From Flavobacteriaceae bacterium CP2B (lineage in GTDB: Bacteria; Bacteroidota; Bacteroidia; Flavobacteriales; Flavobacteriaceae): a stretch of DNA of 64,000 nucleotides. The position numbers were made by a program, and so were the translations under genes. The notes under the pieces were generated by a model. That model made no database searches. It worked only from the letters and a program-made list of their open reading frames with translations, and was not told the DNA's origin. Location of the stretch: the NCBI GenBank assembly GCA_001683825.1, contig LXTR01000022.1, positions 1 through 64,000 on the forward strand, given 5' to 3'. Positions 34,112-41,860 of this stretch are shown here, piece by piece (within the stretch, counting starts at the first letter, position 1; the number at the start of each line of letters is the position of its first letter).

Positions 34112-34137
34112 AACGACCCTGCAAAAGGAGGGTCGTT
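34112..34137 (-). terminator. Terminator between DUF3276 and M14 peptidase genes
   Basis: AACGACCCT and AGGGTCGTT, nine-base arms with an eight-base loop, followed by a T-rich tract on the minus strand; it separates the peptidase gene from the gene upstream. Confidence 0.85.
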
Positions 34138-34158
34138 ATAAGTCATTGATTGTATGCA

Positions 34159-34530
34159 TTATATATCGTCGAAATCCAGGTCGGTAAAACTTTCCGTCCC
34201 ATCCATTTCCCCGTTGCTGCCGGGGGTTTCTTTCTTAAAATCCTTTTGGTGCCTTTCAGAAATGACTTCCGTTCCTTTTTCGTCGATGATATAATCCATC
34301 ATTTCTTCCATGATTTCCCGGAAGGCCTGAAAATCTTCCTTGTAGAGGTAAATCTTGTGTTTTTTGTAATGGAATGAGCCGTCGTCATGGGTGAATTTTT
34401 TGCTCTCGGTGATGGTGAGGTAATAGTCTCCGGCCTTGGTACTTCTGACGTCGAAGAAATACGTTCGCCTTCCGGCCCTTAGAACTTTAGAGTAAATCTC
34501 CTCCTGGTCCATTAAATCTTTATCGCTCAT
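34159..34530 (-). CDS. DUF3276 / PUR-alpha-like nucleic-acid-binding protein
   Basis: A 123-residue protein with one PUR repeat: EEIYSKVLRAGRRTYFFDVR then AGDYYLTITESKK and HKIYLYKEDFQAFREIMEEM, as in the Bacteroidota/Spirochaete PUR proteins that bind single-stranded DNA or RNA. Acidic C-terminal tail. The hairpin at 34112-34137 ends its transcript. No partner gene in the neighbourhood. Confidence 0.93.
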   Translation of the reverse strand: MSDKDLMDQEEIYSKVLRAGRRTYFFDVRSTKAGDYYLTITESKKFTHDDGSFHYKKHKIYLYKEDFQAFREIMEEMMDYIIDEKGTEVISERHQKDFKKETPGSNGEMDGTESFTDLDFDDI

Positions 34531-34610
34531 TTCATTGGGTATCTAGGTTAGTATTTTTGTTACAAACATCATCAAAAATGTGAAAAAAAAGCTAATTCAG
34601 CAACAATTTT

Positions 34611-36365
34611 CTAGTTTTCTTTCTCGGATAGCTGATTGATATAAAGCTCTTTGTAATACCCTTCCCGGGCCAGTAATTGTTCGTGATTTCCCTGTTGCAA
34701 TACCTGCCCGTCTTCCAGCACGATTATTTTATCCGCGTTTTTGGCGGATGATACCCTGTGGCTGACAATAAGGGTGGTGCGGTTGGCGGAGACCTTTTTA
34801 AGGTTGGTGAGGATCTCCTCTTCCGTTTCGGTATCCACGGCTGAAAGGCAGTCGTCAAACAAATATATTTGGGGCGATTTCAACAGGGCCCGGGCAATGG
34901 ATACGCGTTGTTTCTGTCCGCCGCTCAGGGTAATGCCCCTTTCGCCCAGGATGGTGTCGTATCCTTTGGTGAAGCCCATGATGTTCTCGTGCACCACAGC
35001 GAGCTTGGCTACCGCTACAATCTCCTCTTCCGTGGCATCTTCCTTGCCGAATTTAATATTGTTGCGGATGGTATCGGAAAAAAGGAAGGCGTCCTGGGGT
35101 ACTGCGCCAATGGAAGAACGCAGGCTGTTCAGGTTTAAAGTTTGGATGGGCTTTTCGTCTATGAGGATTTGCCCGGAACTTACATCGTAAAGCCTCGCGA
35201 CCAGGTCCAGGATGGTAGACTTTCCCGAGCCGGTTTTACCGAGTATGGCCACGGTTTCCCCGGCATTGATGGTAAAGGAGATATTCCTGAGGGCCGTGAT
35301 CTGGGTGTCTTCATAGGTAAAACTCACGTTTTCGAACCGTATGTTCCCTCCTATAGGCGTTTCCTGTGCTACCGTATTCTGTATCTGTGGTTGTTCATTC
35401 AGGAATTCATTGATGCGCTTCTGCGAGGCCTCTGCCCGTTGTACAAGGGAGGTCAGCCAGCCGACAATCGCCACGGGCCAGGTGAGCATATTCACGTAAA
35501 GGATGAATTCTGCGATGGTCCCTACCGAGGTGATCTCGCCCCGTATATATTGCATGCCTCCCACATAGATGACAAAAATGTTGCTGATGCCGATCAATAG
35601 GATCATCAGGGGGAAAAACCAGGCATTAACCTTGGCCAGGTCCATGCTCTTTTCCTTTCCCTCGGCGGCAAGCACCCGTACATCGCTGTTTACCTGTGGT
35701 TCCAGGCTATAGGCCTTGATGACCGCCACGCCGGAAAAGGATTCCTGGGCAAAGGTGGACAGGGTCGATAGGTATTCCTGTACGCGGGTAGAGCGCTTAT
35801 GGATCACCTTACTGATCCAGTAGATCAAAACAGAGAGGATGGGGAGGGGCAGTAGGGAATAAAAGGCAATGGTAGGTGCCTTGATGAACATCAGCGGGAT
35901 CAGGCAGACGAATAGCGTGAGCGTCTGCATCCCGTACATGATGGCCGGCCCGGCATACAACCTTACCTGGCTTACGTCCTCGCTTATGCGGTTCATCAGG
36001 TCGCCGGTGCGGTTCTTTTTGTAAAAATTGAGGTTGAGGAGCTGATAATGGTCAAAAATCTCGTTTTTCAGGTCAAATTCAATGTAACGGGACACATTGA
36101 TAATGGTCTGCCGCATCAGGAATGTGAAAAACCCCGACAACAGGGCCGCGCCGATAATGATCATGATGTATTCCAGCAGCAATTCCCGGGCGGTGGCCAC
36201 GGTGACTTCATCAGCCACATAGGCTTCCACCACCTCTATGGACTTTTTAACAAAAGAGGGCATGACCAGTTGGAACACCCTGGCAATAATGGTAATTATG
36301 ATCCCGATCACCAGTTTCCCCCAGTATTTCTTAAAGTACTTGTTGAGATGCTTCAGCTCCTTCAT
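34611..36365 (-). CDS. ABC transporter, fused permease and ATP-binding domains
   Basis: A 584-residue half-transporter of the MsbA/multidrug exporter type. Six membrane helices in residues 15-305, then the ATPase domain: Walker A AILGKTGSGKSTILDL, Q-loop GAVPQDAFLF, signature ITLSGGQKQRVSIARAL, Walker B QIYLFDDCLSAVD and the H-loop LIVSHRVSS. The Walker B has D-C after the catalytic Asp (FDDCLS) where most have D-E, so the usual catalytic glutamate position holds Asp. It should dimerise. Substrate unknown. Confidence 0.94.
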   Translation of the reverse strand: MKELKHLNKYFKKYWGKLVIGIIITIIARVFQLVMPSFVKKSIEVVEAYVADEVTVATARELLLEYIMIIIGAALLSGFFTFLMRQTIINVSRYIEFDLKNEIFDHYQLLNLNFYKKNRTGDLMNRISEDVSQVRLYAGPAIMYGMQTLTLFVCLIPLMFIKAPTIAFYSLLPLPILSVLIYWISKVIHKRSTRVQEYLSTLSTFAQESFSGVAVIKAYSLEPQVNSDVRVLAAEGKEKSMDLAKVNAWFFPLMILLIGISNIFVIYVGGMQYIRGEITSVGTIAEFILYVNMLTWPVAIVGWLTSLVQRAEASQKRINEFLNEQPQIQNTVAQETPIGGNIRFENVSFTYEDTQITALRNISFTINAGETVAILGKTGSGKSTILDLVARLYDVSSGQILIDEKPIQTLNLNSLRSSIGAVPQDAFLFSDTIRNNIKFGKEDATEEEIVAVAKLAVVHENIMGFTKGYDTILGERGITLSGGQKQRVSIARALLKSPQIYLFDDCLSAVDTETEEEILTNLKKVSANRTTLIVSHRVSSAKNADKIIVLEDGQVLQQGNHEQLLAREGYYKELYINQLSEKEN

Positions 36366-36412
36366 GCAGGTATCTTGGGCTTGTCAGGGGTTGTGTATGA
36401 CAACGAATTTGG

Positions 36413-36441
36413 CAAATATAGGAGATTGGTGGGAATCCCAA
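36413..36441 (-). promoter_or_regulatory. Promoter of the fused ABC transporter
   Basis: On the minus strand TTG (36439-36441) and TATATTTG (36413-36420) separated by 18 bases; ATG 48 bases downstream. Confidence 0.6.
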
Positions 36442-36497
36442 TGTTATAAAACTGATAAGATAAAAGGAAGGATGCGAAATGGTTTGAAATAGATTGT

Positions 36498-36505
36498 TAT
36501 TTTTG
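36498..36505 (+). promoter_or_regulatory. -7 box of nusB
   Basis: TATTTTTG, 34 bases before the ATG at 36540. Confidence 0.6.
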
Positions 36506-36539
36506 CGCCGAGATTTAAATCAGGATAAAGTTCCTATTC

Positions 36540-37487
36540 ATGCTAACACGAAGGCAAATCCGGGTAAAGGTGATGCAATGCATTTATGCCTTGACCCTGT
36601 CCAAAGACGACTCCCTCGAAAAACAGGAGAAGTTTTTAAAATACAGCATCAACCAAACGTACACGCTGTACCTGCTCATGCTGAGTTTGTTCCGGGAACT
36701 GCATCAATTGGCGGCAGAGCATATTAAACTATCCTCCAATAAGTATTTGGCGAGTCCTTCGGATAGCTACCCGGACAAAGAACGGTTCGTTAAAAACAAG
36801 TTACTCCTTAAAATAGCCGAAAACAAGGCCCTGGGCGACGAGCTTAATCGCCGTAAACTCAAGAACTGGTACCTGCATGAAGAATATGTGAAAATACTCT
36901 TCAGGGAAATCGTTGCCAGTGATGTCTACGAGGCCTACATGCAAAGTACGGATACTTCCTTTGAAGCAGACCGCAAAGTGGTCATAGAGCTCTTCAGGGA
37001 AGTGATTGCGCCCAACGAAAAGATTTACGAATATTTTGAGGATGACCAGCTTACCTGGGTAGACGACCTCCCCCTGGTAAACACCTTTTTGCTCAAACGA
37101 CTGAAAAAGGTGAAGCCCGAACATGTCGATAGCTTTTTCCTCCCCAAGCTGGTGAAAGATGATGACGATCTGGATTTTGCCAGGAAGTTGCTGGTCAAAA
37201 CCCTGTTGAACGATGGCGCCCTGGTCAGCGAGATTGAAGGGAAAACACCCAACTGGGACAAAGACCGTATAGCCGACATCGATGCCATCCTCCTTAAAAT
37301 GGCTATTTGTGAACTCCTCAATTTCCCCTCCATCCCGGAACGGGTGACCATCAACGAGTACCTGGAGATTGCCAAAGAGTATTCGACCCCCAAGAGCAGT
37401 ATTTTTATCAATGGCATACTCGATAAATTGGTGAAGGAATACAAAACCGACGGGAAACTAAATAAAACCGGACGGGGGTTGTTGTAA
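36540..37487 (+). CDS. nusB: Transcription antitermination factor NusB
   Basis: A 315-residue protein, about twice the length of E. coli NusB; the long form is normal in Bacteroidota. It starts MLTRRQIRVKVMQCIYALTL (the RNA-binding arginine-rich helix) and ends with the NusB core LLKMAICELLNFPSIPERVT and INEYLEIAKEYSTPKSSIFI. The inserted middle part is helical and charged. It binds boxA RNA with NusE during rRNA transcription. DUF1573 and yajC follow on the same strand. Confidence 0.95.
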   Translation: MLTRRQIRVKVMQCIYALTLSKDDSLEKQEKFLKYSINQTYTLYLLMLSLFRELHQLAAEHIKLSSNKYLASPSDSYPDKERFVKNKLLLKIAENKALGDELNRRKLKNWYLHEEYVKILFREIVASDVYEAYMQSTDTSFEADRKVVIELFREVIAPNEKIYEYFEDDQLTWVDDLPLVNTFLLKRLKKVKPEHVDSFFLPKLVKDDDDLDFARKLLVKTLLNDGALVSEIEGKTPNWDKDRIADIDAILLKMAICELLNFPSIPERVTINEYLEIAKEYSTPKSSIFINGILDKLVKEYKTDGKLNKTGRGLL

Positions 37488-37497
37488 AAATATTGTT

Positions 37498-37505
37498 TAA
37501 TTTTG
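37498..37505 (+). promoter_or_regulatory. -7 box of the DUF1573-yajC genes
   Basis: TAATTTTG, 23 bases before the ATG at 37529, giving a promoter internal to the nusB-yajC row. Confidence 0.5.
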
Positions 37506-37528
37506 ACGCTAAATAAAATTAACGAGCA

Positions 37529-38005
37529 ATGAAAAAAGTAGTATTGAGCCTGAGTCTGGTGGCTGTATTTGCCCTTGTTTCCTGCAAGGAAAATGCTTCC
37601 AGCAAGATTGAAGCTTCCAATGTGGAAGTAGCTGCCAAACGCGATGAAGCGGCGAAACAACTTCCCGTAATGAGTTTTGACAAATCTGAACACGATTTTG
37701 GTACCATTGAGCAAGGGACCCCACAGGAAACCAGCTTTACGTTTACCAATACCGGGAATGCCCCTTTGATTATCACCAATGCGACCAGCAGTTGTGGGTG
37801 TACCGTCCCCAATTATCCAAAAAACACCCCCATAGCCCCGGGTGAGAGCGGCGAGTTGGTGGTGAATTTTAACGGTTCAGGGCTTAACCAGGTCACCAAG
37901 ACGGTAACCGTAACCGCCAATACCGAGAAAGGTTCCGAAATCCTGAGGATTAAGGCCTTTGTCAATCCAAAAAACGCGGGCCCCGTGAAAGGTCCCGTAA
38001 AGTAA
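37529..38005 (+). CDS. DUF1573 domain lipoprotein
   Basis: A 158-residue lipoprotein (signal with FALVSC, acceptor Cys19). Residues 45-150 are one DUF1573 domain with an immunoglobulin-like fold: FDKSEHDFGTIEQGTPQETS, FTFTNTGNAPLIITNATSSC then GCT. The SSCGCT pair is the family signature. Role unknown. It lies between nusB and yajC, an order often kept in Flavobacteriia. Confidence 0.92.
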   Translation: MKKVVLSLSLVAVFALVSCKENASSKIEASNVEVAAKRDEAAKQLPVMSFDKSEHDFGTIEQGTPQETSFTFTNTGNAPLIITNATSSCGCTVPNYPKNTPIAPGESGELVVNFNGSGLNQVTKTVTVTANTEKGSEILRIKAFVNPKNAGPVKGPVK

Positions 38006-38039
38006 TTACCTATTTAAACACCTAAGAAACCAGCAGCTC

Positions 38040-38327
38040 ATGGGAGACATTGGACAGTTTCTTCCCTTAATCCTGATATTTGTGGTAGCGTATTTTTTTA
38101 TGATCCGCCCGCAAATGAAACGTCAAAAAGACGAGAAAAGGTTCGTGGAAGCCCTTAAGAAGGGAGACAAAATAGTAACTAAAAGCGGCCTTCATGGGAA
38201 GATTGTCGATTTGAATGACAAGGACTTTTCCTGCATCATCGAAACCATGGCCGGACGTTTAAAATTCGACCGGTCGGCCATCTCCATGGAGATGAGCAAA
38301 AAAGCGAACGACACCAAGGACAAATAG
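38040..38327 (+). CDS. yajC: Preprotein translocase subunit YajC
   Basis: A 95-residue inner-membrane protein with one N-terminal helix (FLPLILIFVVAYFFMIRPQM) and the classic continuation KRQKDEKRFVEALKKGDKIV, then a small beta domain. It is an accessory of SecDF/YidC in protein export. It starts 34 bases after DUF1573 and is followed by a strong terminator. Confidence 0.96.
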   Translation: MGDIGQFLPLILIFVVAYFFMIRPQMKRQKDEKRFVEALKKGDKIVTKSGLHGKIVDLNDKDFSCIIETMAGRLKFDRSAISMEMSKKANDTKDK

Positions 38328-38352
38328 GCCCTGGTTTTTTCCTGGAATCTAA

Positions 38353-38382
38353 AACACCGGACGATGTTCCGGTGTTTTTTTT
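38353..38382 (+). terminator. Terminator after yajC
   Basis: AACACCGG and CCGGTGTT arms, eight-base loop, then a run of eight T residues. Confidence 0.9.
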
Positions 38383-38436
38383 GATGGCTGCCCTGGGCAA
38401 AAATTCCTATATTCATCACTGAAAAACCCAGCACTC

Positions 38437-39789
38437 ATGCAGCACTCCAGAAGAAATTTTATGCGTAATACCTCCCTGTTGTTGATGGGGACAGGCGCCT
38501 CCTTTGCCTTTCCCACAGAATTGCTCGCTTCCATGCGCAAACAGGTAGGGCCTAACGACCGTATCAATGTTGGCCTGATCGGATGCAGGGGAATGGGTTT
38601 TTCAGACCTGCTCTCTATGCTGAAAATCAGCGAGATCTCTGTGATTGCCCTTTGCGATATCGATCAGAACGTCCTTGCCGAACGTACCGCGGATCTGGAG
38701 AAGGCCGGGATAAAAAAACCGAAGTGGTATGGCGATTACCGGGAATTGCTGGCCAATAAGGATATAGACGTGGTGATTGTGGGTACGCCAGACCACTGGC
38801 ATTGCCTGCAGCTTTGCGATGCCCTGCAGGCCGGCAAGGATGTATATTGTGAGAAGCCCATCGCCAATTCCATAGAAGAGTGCCAGTTGATGTTGCATCA
38901 GGTAGGGGCAGCAGGCCGTATCGTTCAGATAGGGCAATGGCAGCGAAGCCAACCGCACTTTGTGGATGCGATCAATTTTGTGCATTCGGGCCAGCTGGGT
39001 GAAATACGCCTCGCCAAGGCCTGGGCCTACCAGGGGTGGATGAAGCCGGTATCGCCAGAGCCCGATGGCACGGCCCCGGAAGGCGTGGACTATGGCATGT
39101 GGTTGGGCCCTGCCCCAAACCGCCCCTTCAACCCCAACCGTTTTCACTTTAATTTCAGGTGGTTCTGGGACTACGCTGGGGGGCTCATGACAGACTGGGG
39201 CGTACACCTGATCGATTATGCCCTCTATGGGATGAAGGCGGCCACCCCCAGGTCCGTGATGGCCCTTGGCGGAAAATTTGCCTACCCCGGGGATGCCTCC
39301 GAAACGCCCGATACCCTCCAGACCGTTTATGAATACGAAGGTTTCTCCATACTATGGGAGCATGCCACCGGGATAGACGGGGGGAATTATGGCCGCAACC
39401 ACGGGATTGCCTTTATTGGGAACAATGGCACCCTGGTGCTGGACCGGGGCGGTTGGGAAGTGATCCCTGAAAACGATTTCCAGGGCTGGGGCAAGGAAGG
39501 AGTTCCCCGAATGGAAGCTGTACCCCTCCAGAGAAACCAGGGCAGCGGATTGGACCTGCATACGGCAAATTTCATCGAGGCGGTAAAAAACAGGGATGCG
39601 GGCAACCTGAACGCCCCAATACAGGTAGGATTCGATGCGGCCCTGGTCAGCCATATGGGCAATGTCGCCTTCAAGACCGGGAACCGGCTCTACTGGGATA
39701 CAGCGAAGTCCGCGTTTACAGACCCTGCCGCGAATAGCCTGCTAAGGGCCTCCTACCATAACGGGTGGAAGTTACCGGGATACCGGTAG
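38437..39789 (+). CDS. Gfo/Idh/MocA family oxidoreductase with Tat signal
   Basis: A 450-residue NAD(P)-dependent sugar-type oxidoreductase. It starts MQHSRRNFMRNTSLLLMGTG, a twin-arginine signal, so it is exported folded with its cofactor. The Rossmann part has INVGLIGCRGMG and VVIVGTPDHWHCLQLCDALQ, then the family EKP motif YCEKPIANSIEE. The C-terminal domain holds WDYAGGLMTDWGVHLIDYAL. Likely acts on a glycoside or sugar in the periplasm; substrate unknown. Monocistronic. Confidence 0.93.
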   Translation: MQHSRRNFMRNTSLLLMGTGASFAFPTELLASMRKQVGPNDRINVGLIGCRGMGFSDLLSMLKISEISVIALCDIDQNVLAERTADLEKAGIKKPKWYGDYRELLANKDIDVVIVGTPDHWHCLQLCDALQAGKDVYCEKPIANSIEECQLMLHQVGAAGRIVQIGQWQRSQPHFVDAINFVHSGQLGEIRLAKAWAYQGWMKPVSPEPDGTAPEGVDYGMWLGPAPNRPFNPNRFHFNFRWFWDYAGGLMTDWGVHLIDYALYGMKAATPRSVMALGGKFAYPGDASETPDTLQTVYEYEGFSILWEHATGIDGGNYGRNHGIAFIGNNGTLVLDRGGWEVIPENDFQGWGKEGVPRMEAVPLQRNQGSGLDLHTANFIEAVKNRDAGNLNAPIQVGFDAALVSHMGNVAFKTGNRLYWDTAKSAFTDPAANSLLRASYHNGWKLPGYR

Positions 39790-39900
39790 GCCGCCGGCGA
39801 AAGCGGGCCACAATCCATACGCATATAACATCGGTTCCCCGAAACCGGGCTTTGGTCCCTGTTACGGGTAGAAGGGGCGGCTTTGGTGGCCGGTTGTTCC

Positions 39901-40488
39901 CTAACGGTATTGATCGTTCATCGAAAGCCCCCTCCGAATTAGAGGCAGGCATTTTTCAAGGCGGGAACGTCGGGTTTTCTCCTGTTTGGCAGTACCTATA
40001 TGCTCGCAATACTCCCGTTGTTTGTAGGGGGCAAGGGATTTGAAGGCCGCCTGCAGCACCGGGTCCTTTTCCAGGCAATCCCGGAGGAGCGGGGGCATGG
40101 GTGGCGCTTTTTTCCGCACCGGGCGGTGTTCCAGGCCTTTTTCCTGGTTGTCTATGGCTTCGTTGAGGTACCCCAGCACCTGGGGTCCCTGGATTTGGTC
40201 CATTGAAGTGAATTTCCAGTGGCGCATGGCCCGGGTGCCCTTTTGTGCCGCTTCCAGCACACCCAGCGGATCCTTCAGGTAGACCCCGTTAAAGAACCAA
40301 AGGCCAAAATGGTGTTTAAAACCCATAATGCCGAAAACGTTCTTTCCCCCTGCCGTATATACAGGGCCGCTCCATTTGAAGTCTTCCTCCGCCCTGGTTT
40401 GCAGGGCCAGGGTCCTTAGCATGCACATAGCTTCCCTGAAGGGGCTTTCCCTGGCATAATAAGCTTCTACTTTGTCCTTTGCCGTCAT
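39901..40488 (-). CDS. DUF1801 and YdeI/OmpD-associated family protein
   Basis: A 195-residue protein: an N-terminal DUF1801 domain (KVEAYYARESPFREAMCMLR, then FKWSGPVYTAGGKNVFGIMG) and a C-terminal YdeI/OmdA-type block (AFKSLAPYKQREYCEHIGTA followed by KQEKTRRSRLEKCL). Function of both families is not settled. The stop of pepT lies two bases before its ATG, so pepT and this gene are one minus-strand unit. Confidence 0.88.
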   Translation of the reverse strand: MTAKDKVEAYYARESPFREAMCMLRTLALQTRAEEDFKWSGPVYTAGGKNVFGIMGFKHHFGLWFFNGVYLKDPLGVLEAAQKGTRAMRHWKFTSMDQIQGPQVLGYLNEAIDNQEKGLEHRPVRKKAPPMPPLLRDCLEKDPVLQAAFKSLAPYKQREYCEHIGTAKQEKTRRSRLEKCLPLIRRGLSMNDQYR

Positions 40489-40489
40489 T

Positions 40490-41719
40490 TTACCAGCTTC
40501 TGCTGGCAGTAAGTTCGCAAATTTTTACGATAACGTCAACCGCTTTTTGCATGCTTTCCACCGGCAGGTATTCGTACTTACCATGGAAATTATGCCCTCC
40601 CGCGAAGATGTTGGGGCAGGGGAGGCCCATATAACTCAGCTGTGATCCATCCGTTCCGCCGCGAATGGGTTTTATGTCGGGAACAATCCCCAGGGACTCC
40701 ATGGCTTCGCGGGCAATTTCCACAATATGGAAAACCGGCGCTACCTTCTCTTTCATATTGTAATACTGGTCTTTGAGGTCTATCGTGGCAAAATCGCCAT
40801 GCCGTTGGTTGATGTCGCGGACAAGGTCGGTCAGGAACCGCTTGCGGTCCTCAAACAGCTGCCTGTCGTGATCCCGGATAATCAGTTCGGCCTCGGCCTT
40901 TTCAATTTCCCCGGATAGTTTATGCACATGGAAAAAGCCTTCCCGCCCCTCGGTGCGCTCGGGGACTTCATGCTGTGGCAGTGCGGCCAGAAATTCGGTC
41001 AGGATCCCAATAGCATTCACCATTTTATTCTTGGCATAGCCAGGGTGGACACTCTTGCCTTTCACCAAAACTTTGGCCCTGGCGGCATTGAAGTTTTCAT
41101 ATTCCAGTTCTCCCAGGGTACTCCCATCCATGGTATAGGCCCAGTCGGCACCAAAAGCCCCCAGGTCAAATTTGTGTGCCCCGCGCCCGATCTCTTCATC
41201 CGGGGTAAAAGCCACACGGACTTTGCCATGTGGTATTTCGGGGTGCTGGATAAGGTATTCCATAGCGCTCACGATTTCGGTGATCCCCGCCTTGTCATCG
41301 GCCCCCAGCAGGGTGGTACCATCGGTCACAATCAGGCTTTGCCCCTTGTAGCGTTTCAATTCCTCAAAGTAGTCCGGGGAAAGGACCAGGTTGTTTTCCG
41401 CGTTCAGGACGATATCCGAACCATCGTAATTTTCCACGACCCGGGGCCTGACCTGGGTACCCGAAAAATCAGGGCTGGTATCCAGGTGCGAGATGAACCC
41501 GATGGTCGGTACTTTTTTGTCGGTGGTAGGGGGCAGGGTGGCCATCACGTAGGCATTTTGGTCTATCTGTACCTCCTGCATCCCTATCTGCCGGAGCTCT
41601 TCCACCAGCTTCCTGGCCAGTTGCCATTGTTTTTCGGTGCTGGGGGTGGTATCGGACGCCGGGTCACTTTGGGTGTCAATCGTGGCATAGCTGATGAATC
41701 GGTCGATAAGCGGCTGCAT
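40490..41719 (-). CDS. pepT: Peptidase T (tripeptide aminopeptidase)
   Basis: A 409-residue M20B zinc peptidase that removes the N-terminal residue of tripeptides in the cytoplasm. Metal-site blocks: GFISHLDTSPDFSGTQVRP, LLGADDKAGITEIVSAMEYL (bridging Asp), FTPDEEIGRGAHKFD (catalytic Glu pair) and the C-terminal GGHNFHGKYEYLP. Start ATG 41719 gives MQPLIDRFISYATIDTQSDP, the family N-terminus; the frame extends to 41755. Upstream of and probably cotranscribed with the DUF1801 gene. Confidence 0.96.
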   Translation of the reverse strand: MQPLIDRFISYATIDTQSDPASDTTPSTEKQWQLARKLVEELRQIGMQEVQIDQNAYVMATLPPTTDKKVPTIGFISHLDTSPDFSGTQVRPRVVENYDGSDIVLNAENNLVLSPDYFEELKRYKGQSLIVTDGTTLLGADDKAGITEIVSAMEYLIQHPEIPHGKVRVAFTPDEEIGRGAHKFDLGAFGADWAYTMDGSTLGELEYENFNAARAKVLVKGKSVHPGYAKNKMVNAIGILTEFLAALPQHEVPERTEGREGFFHVHKLSGEIEKAEAELIIRDHDRQLFEDRKRFLTDLVRDINQRHGDFATIDLKDQYYNMKEKVAPVFHIVEIAREAMESLGIVPDIKPIRGGTDGSQLSYMGLPCPNIFAGGHNFHGKYEYLPVESMQKAVDVIVKICELTASRSW

Positions 41720-41860
41720 GGTCTGGATTTTTCCCCAAAAATACAACATAGGCAAGTGGCTACCAACAGCCTTTTGATAACATATAAATGGCTTGTTTCG
41801 AGACCATTTGTAGATTTTTGAGTATCTTATAAGACTTATCTAACCCAAAATCAACACAAT

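Noticed and set aside
40922-41821. Plus-strand frame of 299 codons opposite pepT
   Set aside because: Shadow of pepT.
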